Notes: a model not told the origin generated them from the sequence alone. A stretch of 33,552 nt of DNA from Gammaproteobacteria bacterium (GCA_002699185.1 PABG01000067.1:1-33552), one strand, 5' to 3'; shown: positions 10,725 to 20,994, numbered from the stretch's first letter. Made by a program: numbers and translations.

Positions 10725-10742
10725 ATGACAATTTCATGACAA
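10725..10742 (-). promoter_or_regulatory. Second Pho-box-like PhoB site in the pstC/ppk divergent region
   Basis: Minus-strand TTGTCATGAAATTGTCAT closely resembles the Pho-box consensus (two TTGTCAT half-sites spaced 11 bp apart). Confidence 0.75.
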
Positions 10743-10814
10743 CCGGCGCCCCAGGATTACGACAGCGCGACGATCCGGCATAATGACAGGCTGTGAACGC
10801 GCCCAGGGTACAGC

Positions 10815-12896
10815 ATGGACACCCCCGATCTCAGTCATCCCGACCTCTACATCAACCGCGAACTCAGTCTGCTGCAGTTCAACAAGCGGGTACTGGAGCA
10901 GGCCCGCGATCCCAGCACCCCGCTGCTGGAGCGGCTGAAGTTCCTCTGCATCTCCAGCACCAACCTGGACGAATTCTTCGAAATCCGGGTGGCCGGCCTG
11001 AAGCAGAAGGTCGAATCCGGCTCGGTCCAGGCCGGCACCGACAACTTCAGTCCGGGCGAGATCCTGGCCGCCATCAGCCGCGAGGCCCATCAGCTGGTCG
11101 AGCAGCAGTATTTCGTGCTCAACGAGGAACTGATCCCGGCCCTGCGCGAGCGCGGTATCCGTTTCGTGCGCCGTACCCACTGGAGCGAGGCGCAGGCCGA
11201 GTGGGTCAGAAACTACTTCAATCGTGAACTGGTACCGGTACTGAGTCCGCTTGGACTGGACCCGGCCCATCCCTTTCCACGCATCCTGAACAAGAGTCTG
11301 AACTTCATCGTCTCGCTGGAGGGCAAGGACGCCTTCGGCCGTTCCAGCGGCGTGGCCATCGTGCAGGCACCGCGTTCGCTGCCGCGCCTGATCCCGCTGC
11401 CCTCGGATCTCGCCGCCGGTGAATACAACTACGTGTTCCTGTCCTCCATCATCCATGCCTTCGTCGACGACCTGTTCCCGGGCATGACCGTCACCGGCTG
11501 CTACCAGTTCCGGGTCACCCGCAACAGCGACCTGTTCGTGGACGAGGAGGAGATCGACGACCTGATGCGGGCCATGGAGGGCGAGTTGCTGGCGCGGCGC
11601 TACGGGGATGCGGTGCGCCTGGAGGTGGCCGACAACTGCAGCGCGGACATGGCCAACTATCTGCTGCGCCAGTTCGGCCTGGACGAGGCGGATCTGTACC
11701 AGGTCAACGGGCCGGTCAACCTCAACCGGCTGTTCGCCATCGCCGACCTGGTCGAGCGTCCGGACCTCAAGTATCCGCCGTTCAAGCCGGGCCGCAGCAG
11801 CCTCCTGAACACCGAGCAGAGCATCTTCGACACCCTGTCACGCAAGGACATCCTCCTGCATCACCCCTTCGAGTCCTTCGTCCCGGTGGTGGAGTTCCTG
11901 CGCCAGGCGGCGGCCGACCCCGATGTGCTGGCCATCAAGCAGACCCTGTACCGCACCGGCCCCGACTCGGCAATCGTCGACGCCCTGGTCGAGGCCGCCC
12001 GGGCCGGCAAGGAGGTCACGGTGGTGGTGGAACTGCGGGCGCGCTTCGACGAGGAGGCCAACATCCAGCTCGCCAACCGGCTGCAGGAGGCCGGCGCCCA
12101 CGTGGTCTACGGCGTGGTCGGCTACAAGACCCACGCCAAGATGATGCTGATCACCCGGCGCGAGGGGCGCGGCCTGCGTCATTACGTGCATCTGGGCACG
12201 GGCAATTACCACGCCCGTACCGCGCGGCTCTATACCGACTACGGGCTGCTGTCGGCCGACAAGATCCTGGGGGAGGACGTGCACCGGGTATTCCAGCAGC
12301 TCACCAGCCTGGGCAAGGTCAAGGCCCTGCGCAAGCTGCTGCAGTCGCCCTTCACCCTGCACAAGGAACTGCTGCGCAAGATCGAGCGCGAGGCCGAGCG
12401 GGCCGCGGCCGGGGAGCCGGCGCGAATCATCGCCAAGATGAACGCCCTGATCGAGCCGCAGGTCATCCGTGCCCTGTACCAGGCCTCCCAGGCCGGGGTG
12501 AGGATCGACCTGATCGTACGCGGCATCTGCTGCCTGCGTCCGGGGGTGCCGGGGGTGTCCGACAACATCCAGGTACGCTCCATCGTCGGGCGCTTCCTCG
12601 AGCACACCCGGGTGTTCTATTTCCGCAACGGTGGGGAAGAGGAGGAACTCTACCTGTCGAGCGCCGACTGGATGGACCGCAATTTCTACCGCCGGGTGGA
12701 GATCGCCTTCCCCATCGAACAGCCGCAGCTGAAGAAGCAGATCATCAAGGAAGGACTGGAGTTGTACCTGTCCGACAACACCCAGGCCTGGGTGCTGCAG
12801 CGCGATGGCGACTACAAGCGTCTGCAGCCGACCGGCCGGCAGCGGCCGCGCTCGGTACAGACCACCCTGCTGGAGAAACGCGGCGAACCGGCCTGA
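10815..12896 (+). CDS. ppk: Polyphosphate kinase 1
   Basis: YINRELSLLQFNKRVLEQA, SSTNLDEFFEIRV, HHPFESFVPVVEFLRQAA, LRHYVHLGTGNYHARTARLYTDYGLL. Confidence 0.97.
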   Translation: MDTPDLSHPDLYINRELSLLQFNKRVLEQARDPSTPLLERLKFLCISSTNLDEFFEIRVAGLKQKVESGSVQAGTDNFSPGEILAAISREAHQLVEQQYFVLNEELIPALRERGIRFVRRTHWSEAQAEWVRNYFNRELVPVLSPLGLDPAHPFPRILNKSLNFIVSLEGKDAFGRSSGVAIVQAPRSLPRLIPLPSDLAAGEYNYVFLSSIIHAFVDDLFPGMTVTGCYQFRVTRNSDLFVDEEEIDDLMRAMEGELLARRYGDAVRLEVADNCSADMANYLLRQFGLDEADLYQVNGPVNLNRLFAIADLVERPDLKYPPFKPGRSSLLNTEQSIFDTLSRKDILLHHPFESFVPVVEFLRQAAADPDVLAIKQTLYRTGPDSAIVDALVEAARAGKEVTVVVELRARFDEEANIQLANRLQEAGAHVVYGVVGYKTHAKMMLITRREGRGLRHYVHLGTGNYHARTARLYTDYGLLSADKILGEDVHRVFQQLTSLGKVKALRKLLQSPFTLHKELLRKIEREAERAAAGEPARIIAKMNALIEPQVIRALYQASQAGVRIDLIVRGICCLRPGVPGVSDNIQVRSIVGRFLEHTRVFYFRNGGEEEELYLSSADWMDRNFYRRVEIAFPIEQPQLKKQIIKEGLELYLSDNTQAWVLQRDGDYKRLQPTGRQRPRSVQTTLLEKRGEPA

Positions 12897-12906
12897 CCGA
12901 CAACTC

Positions 12907-12926
12907 CTCTCCCGCCCGCGGGAGAG
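12907..12926. terminator. Candidate bidirectional terminator/palindrome between convergent ppk and the PAS-EAL gene
   Basis: CTCTCCCGC-CC-GCGGGAGAG, 9-bp perfect stem in the 62-bp convergent gap; no strong U-tract. Confidence 0.5.
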
Positions 12927-12958
12927 GGGCAGGGCTGAGGGTCGAAATCGGCAGCCGC

Positions 12959-15904
12959 CTACAGCGACTTGCCGCTGTGCAGCAGGATCTCCAACTCATC
13001 GACCGGCAGCGGCTGGCTGAACAGGTAACCCTGCATCAGGTCGCAATGCTCCGCGACCAGGAAATCCAGCTGCGCCCGGCGCTCGACCCCTTCGGCGACC
13101 ACCACCAGCCCCAGATTATGGGCCAGAGTGAGCACAGATCGGCTGATGGCGGCGTCACCCTCGTCGTCCGGCAGACCATTGACGAAGGGCTGGGCCAGCT
13201 TGAGAGCGCTGACCGGAAATAGTTTCAGATAGCTCAACGAGGAGAAGCCGGTACCGAAATCATCCAGTGCCAGGCGCAGCCCCATTCCCGACAGCGTTTC
13301 CATGATCCGGATCGAAGCCATCTGGTCGTACATGACCGCGCTTTCAGTGATCTCCAACTCCAGCTGTCCGACCGGCAGCCCGCTGCGCGTCAGCGCCCTT
13401 TCCACACTGCCGGTCAATCCCTTGCGCCGGAACTGCAGCGAGGACAGATTCACGGCCAGTCTCAAGTCCGGACATATCGATTCCAGCAATGGCTGGATCT
13501 CCCTGCAAGCGCACTCCAACACCCACTCACCGATCGGCACGATCAGACCGGTTTCCTCCAGCAGCGGGATGAATTCGCCTGGCGAGACGAGCCCCCGCTC
13601 AGGGTGCTGCCAGCGCAGCAGGGCCTCGACGCCGCTGACCCTGGCCGTGGCCAGATCGATCTGGGGCTGGTAGTGCAACACGAATTCCTCACGCTCCAGC
13701 GCCCTGCGCAGCGCGTTTTCCATGTCCAGATACTGGGCTGCACGGGCATTCATGTCGGCGGTATAGAACTGGTAGGAATCCGGCCCGAGCTGCTTGGAAC
13801 GAAACAAGGCGGTTTCGGCATTCGCCAGCAGGCTGACCACGCTGGTACCGTCGTCCGGGAACAGACTCACGCCCATGGACAGGGACAGGAACAGGTCCTG
13901 CCCCTCCAGCTGAACCGGAGTGGCAAACTGACCGTATACGGACTGGATGAAATCCGGTATCCGCCCGGCCAGCCGCTCGTGACTCAGGGTGAAAACGAAC
14001 AGGTCCGCCCCCAGGTGCGCCAACTCGGCCTCGTCCGACTCCTGTTTCGACAGGCGCCAGGCCACCTCGCGCAGCAGGGCGTCGCCGCATTCATGCCCGA
14101 GAGTATCGTTGATGCGATGGAAGCGATCGATATCCAGACAGACCAATGCCAACGATGTTTTCTCACGGGCCGCCTGTTCCAGCCTTCGTTTCAGCCGCTC
14201 CTGAAACAGGTAACGATTGGGCAGATCGGTCAGCGGATTGTAGTGCAGCAGGTAGCGCAGCCGGTCCTGCATACCCATTTGTTCCGTGATGTCCTTGCCG
14301 GTTGAGACGTAGTGGGTGAAGGGACGTTCGCCGGTGGCACTGAAGGGAGTGATGACCTTCTCCTCATAGAAGATGCTGCCGTCGCGACGCTTATTCACAA
14401 AGACGTCGGCAAAGGCCTCACCCGCGGCAAGGGTCTTCCACAGCCGGCGGTAGAAACCCTCATCCTGCAGGCCTGATTTGACGATATTGGGCGATCGCCT
14501 TCGCACCTCCTCGCGATTGAAGCCGGTCACTTTCTCGAAGGCCTGGTTCACGTATTCGATACGGCCGCGATTATCGGTGATCATCACCAGTTCGTCGGTC
14601 TGTTCCAGCGCACTGGAGAGCATGCACATCTCGGCCTCACGACGGCGCCGTTCGGAGATATCGACCAGCGTGGCGCGGAGCAGCCGTCGTCCCTCAGCTG
14701 GCATTCGCACCAGGGTGACCTGGGTCGACAATGCTCCCCCATCACGATGCCTGAAGGTCCATTCGAAGACGAGAGTCTCACCTGCCAGCACCCGCGCAGA
14801 GTCGGCCAGGATACCGAATTGGCTGGGCCGCCCATCGGGCTGACAGGCCGGACTGATGCCCAGAAGATCCAGCGCCAGCAGGTCCTCACGGTCATGCCCC
14901 AGCATGTCACAGACCCGGGGATTGGCCTCGACGAAGACGCCCGCATCGAGGTCGAACACCAGGATGCCCTCGGGGGCATACTCGACCAGGTTCTGATACT
15001 GGCGCGTACGTTCTGCCAGCCGGTCCAGGGTGTGATCCCGCTCCCATTCCAATGCCAGGCGCTTCGCGAAGGGTTTCAGCAGCCGCCGGGTCCATTGATT
15101 GATCTGCAGCGGACGGGTATCCATGACCGCCACCAGACCGCGCACCCGGTTGCGGGAATCCAGCATGGGAGCACCGAAATAACTGTCGATACCGAGCTGA
15201 AGCAACATCTCGTCATGCGGATACTCCTGCCTCAACCCACTGGGAATGAACTCCATGTTGCGGTCCAGCACGTCCTGGCAGGGGGTGCCGTGCAGGGAAT
15301 AGTCGAAGGGGTCGAGAAACTCGCCGTCCGCCCACAATGCCTTGATTGTCGCAGTGCCGGGATCATCCTCCCGCACCAGGGCGATGTAGGCGTAGCGCGC
15401 CTCGTACAACCCGGCCAGATCACGCACGCAACGGCGGTAGAAATCCTCATCACCCTGACAATCGCCACCCGCCACCGCCAGGGTGCCGAGGGCGCGCTCG
15501 TATTTGTCCTGTTCAGTCACATCGTCCAGCACCAGCAACAGCCGACGCTCATCACTGCCGGTGTCGTCCTGAAGTTCAATCACGGACAGATCCACCGCGA
15601 GGGTTTCGCGTCCGGTATTGAGCTGCAGACGGCGATCGAACAGCGAGCCACGATTGACAAGAACCGTCTGGACCAGCTCGATCAGACCGGGGTGGTGAAG
15701 GACCGTGTCCAGCCGGCGACCGTGCAGCATGGCATGGTCATTGTGCACGAACCAGGCGAAGAACTGGTTGGTGGTGACAATCCTCGTCTCCTGGTCAAGC
15801 ACGGCCAGTCCGACCGGGACACTGCACAGGATCCGCCCGGCAATACTCTCCAGCAGCGCATCACCGCCATTCGACACGGGAAATTCCGCAAAGCGTTCAT
15901 TCAT
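12959..15904 (-). CDS. GAF/PAS-degenerate GGDEF-EAL protein (probable c-di-GMP phosphodiesterase)
   Basis: EAL motif intact (GVEALLRWQHPERG; NLSSLQF; LEITES; DDFGTG; AEGVE), GGDEF position reads LGADLF. Start taken at MNERFAEF (15904) rather than 15958. Confidence 0.9.
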   Translation of the reverse strand: MNERFAEFPVSNGGDALLESIAGRILCSVPVGLAVLDQETRIVTTNQFFAWFVHNDHAMLHGRRLDTVLHHPGLIELVQTVLVNRGSLFDRRLQLNTGRETLAVDLSVIELQDDTGSDERRLLLVLDDVTEQDKYERALGTLAVAGGDCQGDEDFYRRCVRDLAGLYEARYAYIALVREDDPGTATIKALWADGEFLDPFDYSLHGTPCQDVLDRNMEFIPSGLRQEYPHDEMLLQLGIDSYFGAPMLDSRNRVRGLVAVMDTRPLQINQWTRRLLKPFAKRLALEWERDHTLDRLAERTRQYQNLVEYAPEGILVFDLDAGVFVEANPRVCDMLGHDREDLLALDLLGISPACQPDGRPSQFGILADSARVLAGETLVFEWTFRHRDGGALSTQVTLVRMPAEGRRLLRATLVDISERRRREAEMCMLSSALEQTDELVMITDNRGRIEYVNQAFEKVTGFNREEVRRRSPNIVKSGLQDEGFYRRLWKTLAAGEAFADVFVNKRRDGSIFYEEKVITPFSATGERPFTHYVSTGKDITEQMGMQDRLRYLLHYNPLTDLPNRYLFQERLKRRLEQAAREKTSLALVCLDIDRFHRINDTLGHECGDALLREVAWRLSKQESDEAELAHLGADLFVFTLSHERLAGRIPDFIQSVYGQFATPVQLEGQDLFLSLSMGVSLFPDDGTSVVSLLANAETALFRSKQLGPDSYQFYTADMNARAAQYLDMENALRRALEREEFVLHYQPQIDLATARVSGVEALLRWQHPERGLVSPGEFIPLLEETGLIVPIGEWVLECACREIQPLLESICPDLRLAVNLSSLQFRRKGLTGSVERALTRSGLPVGQLELEITESAVMYDQMASIRIMETLSGMGLRLALDDFGTGFSSLSYLKLFPVSALKLAQPFVNGLPDDEGDAAISRSVLTLAHNLGLVVVAEGVERRAQLDFLVAEHCDLMQGYLFSQPLPVDELEILLHSGKSL

Positions 15905-16025
15905 AGTCAAACCAACGCCTCCGGCAACGGGGTTGCGGGTCGTCAGCTGCGGGGGCATGGCAGACAGGAATCGGCCTCACCGCGGGATCGGGGCGGGAGA
16001 CCCGGCAGGTTTATTTATCCTAGAC

Positions 16026-16628
16026 TTATTTCTCGGTTTCGCAAGGATTCAGGATATTGACGGCATTGGTGGCGTTCACCAGTTCCTCGGCCACATCGGT
16101 AAGCTTCCGGCGCTGGGAACGGGCATGCCCGCGCAGACGCCCGAAGGCCAGTTCGCTGGTGAGATTGTAACGTTCCATCAACAAACCCACAGCCTGACTG
16201 ACCCGGCGATCGCCCTGCAATGCATTACTGAGATGGTACTCGCTCCGGCGCAGGCGCACCAACTCCCGAGCCCGGTACAGGGCGGTCTCGATGGCCGGAA
16301 TCAGCTGACTCATGTGCACCGGTTTGACCAGGTAGCAGAGAGCGCCCAACTCGCCCAGCGCCAAAACCAGGTCTTCCTCACTGTAGGCGGTCAAGGCAAT
16401 GAAGGGGATGTCTCTCTGCTTCAGTCGTTCCGCCAATTCCACACCGGACAGCCCGGGCATCCGTATGTCCAGAATCACCAGATCGACATCTGCCTGCTCC
16501 AGCAACTCCAGGGCCTGTTCCCCGCTGTCCGCCGCGTGGACCTCATATCCTGCCTGCCTCAATCCCTGAGTGACAGTAGCCAATACCAGGCGGTCGTCTT
16601 CCACGACCATCAGGCTTACATCCGACAT
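16026..16628 (-). CDS. Response regulator with REC and C-terminal ANTAR RNA-binding domain
   Basis: REC: VVEDDRLVL...VDLVILDIRMPGLSG...TAYS...YLVKPV; ANTAR-like helix region RRVSQAVGLLMERYNLTSELAFGRLRGHARSQRRKLTDVAEELV. Confidence 0.88.
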   Translation of the reverse strand: MSDVSLMVVEDDRLVLATVTQGLRQAGYEVHAADSGEQALELLEQADVDLVILDIRMPGLSGVELAERLKQRDIPFIALTAYSEEDLVLALGELGALCYLVKPVHMSQLIPAIETALYRARELVRLRRSEYHLSNALQGDRRVSQAVGLLMERYNLTSELAFGRLRGHARSQRRKLTDVAEELVNATNAVNILNPCETEK

Positions 16629-16817
16629 ACATCACCCTTTATGGATCTACGCCATATCACAACATTGACGATCTCTGACTTTAACATGTAACCTACCTAT
16701 ATAACCACTTATAAGCGCTTACTTATATGTTAATTATTTGTCACCACGCCGGCAGTGATTGATGCAAGATACAGAATCAGGCATATGGGTAGCACATGAT
16801 CCGGCATGACAAACACC

Positions 16818-17120
16818 TCATTCGATCACAAACAGCTTACCGAAGTTGGCAATATCCAGGATCTTCCTCACTGACTCGCTGGCACCGCGCAACACCACCC
16901 GGCTGGAACTCTCACCGGCATGCTGACGCAACAGCAGCAACATACCCAGCGCAGAACTGTCCATATATTCTGTCTGGCTCAGATTGACGATATAGCGCAG
17001 GTGTGAATCCCTATAGCGATAGGCCTCACGAAACTCCCTCTGCATGGAGAAATCGAACTGCCCCTTGATATCGATGACGACCTTCTCGTCATGCTCGGAA
17101 TACTGGCTGGATATTGACAT
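16818..17120 (-). CDS. STAS-domain protein (anti-sigma factor antagonist family)
   Basis: MSISSQYSEHDEKVVIDIKGQFDFSMQREF...NLSQTEYMDSSALGMLLLLRQH; canonical DSSALG phospho-serine loop. ORF opens at 17135, an internal ATG at 17120 is plausible. Confidence 0.85.
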   Translation of the reverse strand: MSISSQYSEHDEKVVIDIKGQFDFSMQREFREAYRYRDSHLRYIVNLSQTEYMDSSALGMLLLLRQHAGESSSRVVLRGASESVRKILDIANFGKLFVIE

Positions 17121-17149
17121 CCCCGCTTCCCCCAATTCCCCATAATCTG

Positions 17150-18343
17150 TCAGAAAAGTTCAATATCACCGGTATCCATGGAAGACTGAACCACTGTCTT
17201 GCGGCCAGCCGTCCGCCATTGTTCGCGCAGGGCCTGCAGTCGCTCCTGCACCACCCTGGCTTCAGCCTCGATCCGTTCCGGATTGCCTGTCGCGTCCCCC
17301 AGTGAGCACACGGCGCCGCTGATCGAATTCAGATGTGTCGCATGCCGCTGCGTCGAGTCGAGGGTCTGCATGACCATGTCCTCAAACTGGAAAGACTGCA
17401 CAGCCTGACCGACCGCATCATTGATGCCGGCGCTGACTCGCGCCAGTTCCTCAGCACGCTCCACAATGAAAGCATTGAGGTCAGCCACTTCCTCGAACGC
17501 CCGGTCCACTCGGCCCTTACCCTCGATGGTGACGTTCATATCCCGCCCTGCCATGGCACTGACCGTATCACGCACTCGCGCTATGGCATCACGGCCGGAA
17601 TTGACCCGTTCTCGGATCTGCTCGTTCATGGCATTGGAGCGCTGGGAAAGCTGACGCACCTCATCGGCCACCACCGCGAAGCCGCGACCCGCTTCACCGG
17701 CGCGCGCGGCCTCGATGGCGGCATTAAGCGCGAGGAGATTGGTCTGATCAGCAATGGTCTTTACGTCTTCCAACAGGCTGAAGATGCCGTCCATATGCTC
17801 GACCATGTCGTCAATCTGATGCACTGTTTCCACGCTCTGGCGACTGATATCGACCAGGGTATCGACGAAATACTGCATCAACTCCCTGGCCTCGCGGATA
17901 AAGCCATGCATGCCGGCGGTGGAACCCTCGCCCGATGTGGTACGCTCGATGATACACTCCACCAACTGCTCCTCGCAGCGCACACTGTTGTTGAGTACCT
18001 GGAAGCTGTCGGTCAGATCATGAACGGCCTCGGACAGCAGGCCTCGCATGCGAGCGACCTCCTCTTCCACACCGGCCGCACCTGTGCGCACCATCGTTGT
18101 GTACTCTGAAACGACGTCCTGCACCCGGCCACCCGCCTCCTTTCCGTCCGGCTCATCCGGCACCACAACAGTCGTGGGAGAGAACGGATACAGACCATTT
18201 CTGATCGTTGTTGCCAGCCATACCAGGGTCAGCACGACTACCGGCCACAGTGGCTGGCCTGCATATATCAGATAGCCGCACAGCGCACCGCTAAGGGACA
18301 ACGCCGGCAGCAGGCGCACCAGTAGTGTTCGCTTTTCATTCAT
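17150..18343 (-). CDS. Methyl-accepting chemotaxis protein without an extended periplasmic sensor
   Basis: Two short hydrophobic segments, then signalling hairpin [41 protein letters not shown]-terminus [11 protein letters not shown]. Confidence 0.88.
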   Translation of the reverse strand: MNEKRTLLVRLLPALSLSGALCGYLIYAGQPLWPVVVLTLVWLATTIRNGLYPFSPTTVVVPDEPDGKEAGGRVQDVVSEYTTMVRTGAAGVEEEVARMRGLLSEAVHDLTDSFQVLNNSVRCEEQLVECIIERTTSGEGSTAGMHGFIREARELMQYFVDTLVDISRQSVETVHQIDDMVEHMDGIFSLLEDVKTIADQTNLLALNAAIEAARAGEAGRGFAVVADEVRQLSQRSNAMNEQIRERVNSGRDAIARVRDTVSAMAGRDMNVTIEGKGRVDRAFEEVADLNAFIVERAEELARVSAGINDAVGQAVQSFQFEDMVMQTLDSTQRHATHLNSISGAVCSLGDATGNPERIEAEARVVQERLQALREQWRTAGRKTVVQSSMDTGDIELF

Positions 18344-19475
18344 GATCGGTTCCCGTGCATTCGACCCGTTCTGAAGCGTTTCGTTCCTTATCCAGCCCGA
18401 GTATCCTCTCGGCGACCAGCCCCAGCGGCACTACTTCGTCCACAGCCCCCAGTTCAACTGCTTCGCCCGGCATGCCCCAGACCACGCTGGTTGCCTCGTC
18501 CTGTGCCAGGGTGCGGGCCCCGGCCTGTTTCAACTCGAGCAGACCCCGGGCACCGTCATCCCCCATACCTGTCAGCAGCACACCAATCGCGTTCATCCCA
18601 GCAGTCTGGGCCACCGACCGGAACAGCACATCGACCGAGGGGCGATGTCGGTTGACCGGTGGCCCATCGTCGATTCGGCAATGAAGACGCGCTCCGCTGC
18701 GTTCGACCAGCAGATGCTTCCCGCCGGGGGCGACGTAGGCATGTCCCGGCACGATCTGCTGCCCGTCCTCGGCCTGGCAGACAGCCAGCGCACTGACACC
18801 GTTCATGCGCCGGGCAAAAGGCAGGCTGAACTCGGCAGGAATGTGCTGGGTGATCACCACTGCCGGAGCATCGGCCGGCAGCCGCATCAGCACCTCCTTG
18901 ATGGCCTCGGTACCTCCAGTGGAGGCACCGATGGCAATCAGGCTGTGCGTGGTCCGGAAGCGTTCCGCTGCATTGCGGCGAGGAATCACCGCATCGGCGC
19001 TGTAGCGTCGAATTGTCTCTGGCATGATCCGTTCCGGTCCACAGGGCCTGGGCCGTGCCTTCGCCGCGGTCCTGACTTTACCGATCAGAATTTCTGCATA
19101 CTCCTCCAGACCGGCCTGGACATCGAGCCTGGGCTTGGTGACGAAATCCACCGCTCCGATCTCCAGCGCATTCAGGGTGACATCCGCCCCCTGCTCCGTG
19201 AGCGAGGACACCATCACCACCGGCATGGGGCGCAGCCGCATCAGGTTCCGGAGAAAGGTGATGCCATCCATGCGCGGCATCTCCACGTCCAGGGTAATGA
19301 CATCAGGGTTGAGCTGCTTGATCTTCTCACGTGCGGCGTAGGGATCGGTCGCCGTACCCGCGACCTCGATACGCGGATCCTTGTCGAGGATCTCGGTCAG
19401 CACCTTACGCACCAGGGCCGAGTCGTCCACAATCAGAACGCGTATCGGATCGGGCTGCATCTTCATCCTGTTCAT
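18336..19475 (-). CDS. cheB: Chemotaxis response regulator protein-glutamate methylesterase CheB
   Basis: REC ([16 protein letters not shown]...[17 protein letters not shown]) and methylesterase domain ([42 protein letters not shown]). Confidence 0.96.
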   Translation of the reverse strand: MNRMKMQPDPIRVLIVDDSALVRKVLTEILDKDPRIEVAGTATDPYAAREKIKQLNPDVITLDVEMPRMDGITFLRNLMRLRPMPVVMVSSLTEQGADVTLNALEIGAVDFVTKPRLDVQAGLEEYAEILIGKVRTAAKARPRPCGPERIMPETIRRYSADAVIPRRNAAERFRTTHSLIAIGASTGGTEAIKEVLMRLPADAPAVVITQHIPAEFSLPFARRMNGVSALAVCQAEDGQQIVPGHAYVAPGGKHLLVERSGARLHCRIDDGPPVNRHRPSVDVLFRSVAQTAGMNAIGVLLTGMGDDGARGLLELKQAGARTLAQDEATSVVWGMPGEAVELGAVDEVVPLGLVAERILGLDKERNASERVECTGTDHE

Positions 19476-20137
19476 TCGAACAGCTCCACCTCACCCTCCA
19501 TCGGGTGACGTTCAATCTCCTCCAGGTAACGGACCTCGCGCTGCACAATAGTGTCATTGTGCAGGGAGCGCAGCCGCTTGATTCGCGCACGGCCCGATAG
19601 CGGATGATAGAGCACCTTGCGCGGATAGATGTCACCCAGATCCTCCGCCGCCACCTGAAAGCCTTCCGTGCTCAGGTAGTCCCGGATGAATTCGATGTTG
19701 CGGCGGCCGATGTCAGTCATGCCGGCAATCATTCGTCCACCGCCGAATACCTTTACCTCCAGATTACGCCGCGAACCGCCGTGCTTGAGAATTGTGTTGA
19801 TGAGATGTTCCATGGCGAAATTCCCATAGCGGTTGGCCGCGCTCAGGCTCGTACTGGCACAACGCTCGTTGGGATCCGTGCCCATGGGCAGCATGAAATG
19901 GTTCATCCCGCCGATACCCAGAACCCGGTCCCGCACGCAGGCGGAGATACAGGAGCCGAGCACAGTGGCAACCAGTTCATCTTGGCGTGTCACGTAATAC
20001 TCACCTGGCAGGATTTTCGCGGCATGACGCTGGTTGCCATTATCCCAGTAACGGTTTACGTGCTCGAATCCCGGCAGCGCAGCAGGGGCCGACGGAATGC
20101 ACCGGGTATAGGCGGTACCTGTGCCTCCCTGCATCAT
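19472..20137 (-). CDS. cheD: Chemoreceptor glutamine deamidase CheD
   Basis: [30 protein letters not shown] (catalytic Cys/His), VFGGGRM; 4-bp overlaps with cheB and cheR. Confidence 0.95.
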   Translation of the reverse strand: MMQGGTGTAYTRCIPSAPAALPGFEHVNRYWDNGNQRHAAKILPGEYYVTRQDELVATVLGSCISACVRDRVLGIGGMNHFMLPMGTDPNERCASTSLSAANRYGNFAMEHLINTILKHGGSRRNLEVKVFGGGRMIAGMTDIGRRNIEFIRDYLSTEGFQVAAEDLGDIYPRKVLYHPLSGRARIKRLRSLHNDTIVQREVRYLEEIERHPMEGEVELFE

Positions 20138-20994
20138 GACAGCCTCCTGTAGATGGTGTTACCGACCAGCCGAAAGGCCTCGCTGACATTGTGCAGCGAC
20201 TCGGAGTGACCGAGAAACAAACAGCCTTCCGGTGTCAGCAGTTCGGAAAAGCGCGCAACCAGATCACGCTGTGTCTCCTTGTCGAAATAGATCAGCGTAT
20301 TGCGACAGAAGATCATGTCGAACGGACCACGCATGGGCCATTTCCGTATCAGGTTGAGCTGACGAAATGTGATCAACCGCCGCAGTTCGCTGACCACTCT
20401 GACCTTTCCGGCATTCCGGTCACGACCGCGCAGGAACCAGCGCTGTAGCCGCGCTCGCTCGATCTTGTCCACCTTATCCTGCGCATAGATACCCAGGCGA
20501 CCAAACTCCAGGACATCGGTATCCAGGTCAGTTGCCAGTATCCGAGCATCCCAATTCTCGATGTCGGTCAGGGTCTCGGCCAGAACCATTGCAATCGAAT
20601 AGGGTTCCTGTCCGGTGGAACAGCCGGCCGACCAGACGCGCAGCCGGCGTCGCCCATCATCATGTCGAACCAGCTCCGGCAACAGATGCTGGCGCAGATA
20701 GTCGAAATGGTGCTGTTCCCTGAAGAAGGCCGTGAGGTTGGTGGTCAGGGCGTTGACCATACGCACCAGTTCTTCTGCATCACCCTGTTGCAGCAACGCA
20801 CAGTATTCACTGAAGCCACTCAGCCCCAGCTGCCGCAACCGCCTCGACAGGCGGCTGTAGACCAGTTCACGCTTGGCTTCGCTGAGGTTGATCCCGGTCT
20901 GCTCCCGCACCATATCCCGCAGAAAGGCGAAATCCTGGTCGTCGAAGCGGAACTCCCGGGTATCCGGGATGACTGCTTCAGCCATGGCCTGCAC
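20134..20994 (-). CDS. cheR: Chemotaxis protein methyltransferase CheR
   Basis: FREQHHFDYLRQHLLPEL, RVWSAGCSTGQEPYSIAMVL, FDMIFCRNTLIYFD, GCLFLGHSESL. Confidence 0.96.
   Translation of the reverse strand: MQAMAEAVIPDTREFRFDDQDFAFLRDMVREQTGINLSEAKRELVYSRLSRRLRQLGLSGFSEYCALLQQGDAEELVRMVNALTTNLTAFFREQHHFDYLRQHLLPELVRHDDGRRRLRVWSAGCSTGQEPYSIAMVLAETLTDIENWDARILATDLDTDVLEFGRLGIYAQDKVDKIERARLQRWFLRGRDRNAGKVRVVSELRRLITFRQLNLIRKWPMRGPFDMIFCRNTLIYFDKETQRDLVARFSELLTPEGCLFLGHSESLHNVSEAFRLVGNTIYRRLS

Noticed and set aside
10639-10737. N-terminal extension of pstC from the ORF-track start at 10737
   Set aside because: It would run over both Pho-box-like sites and lacks signal/TM character; MSDAPTSQ at 10638 is a better start.
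14747-16060. 437-aa plus-strand ORF (and overlapping 15705-16691)
   Set aside because: Antisense to the PAS-EAL and response-regulator genes, low-complexity antisense composition, no motifs.
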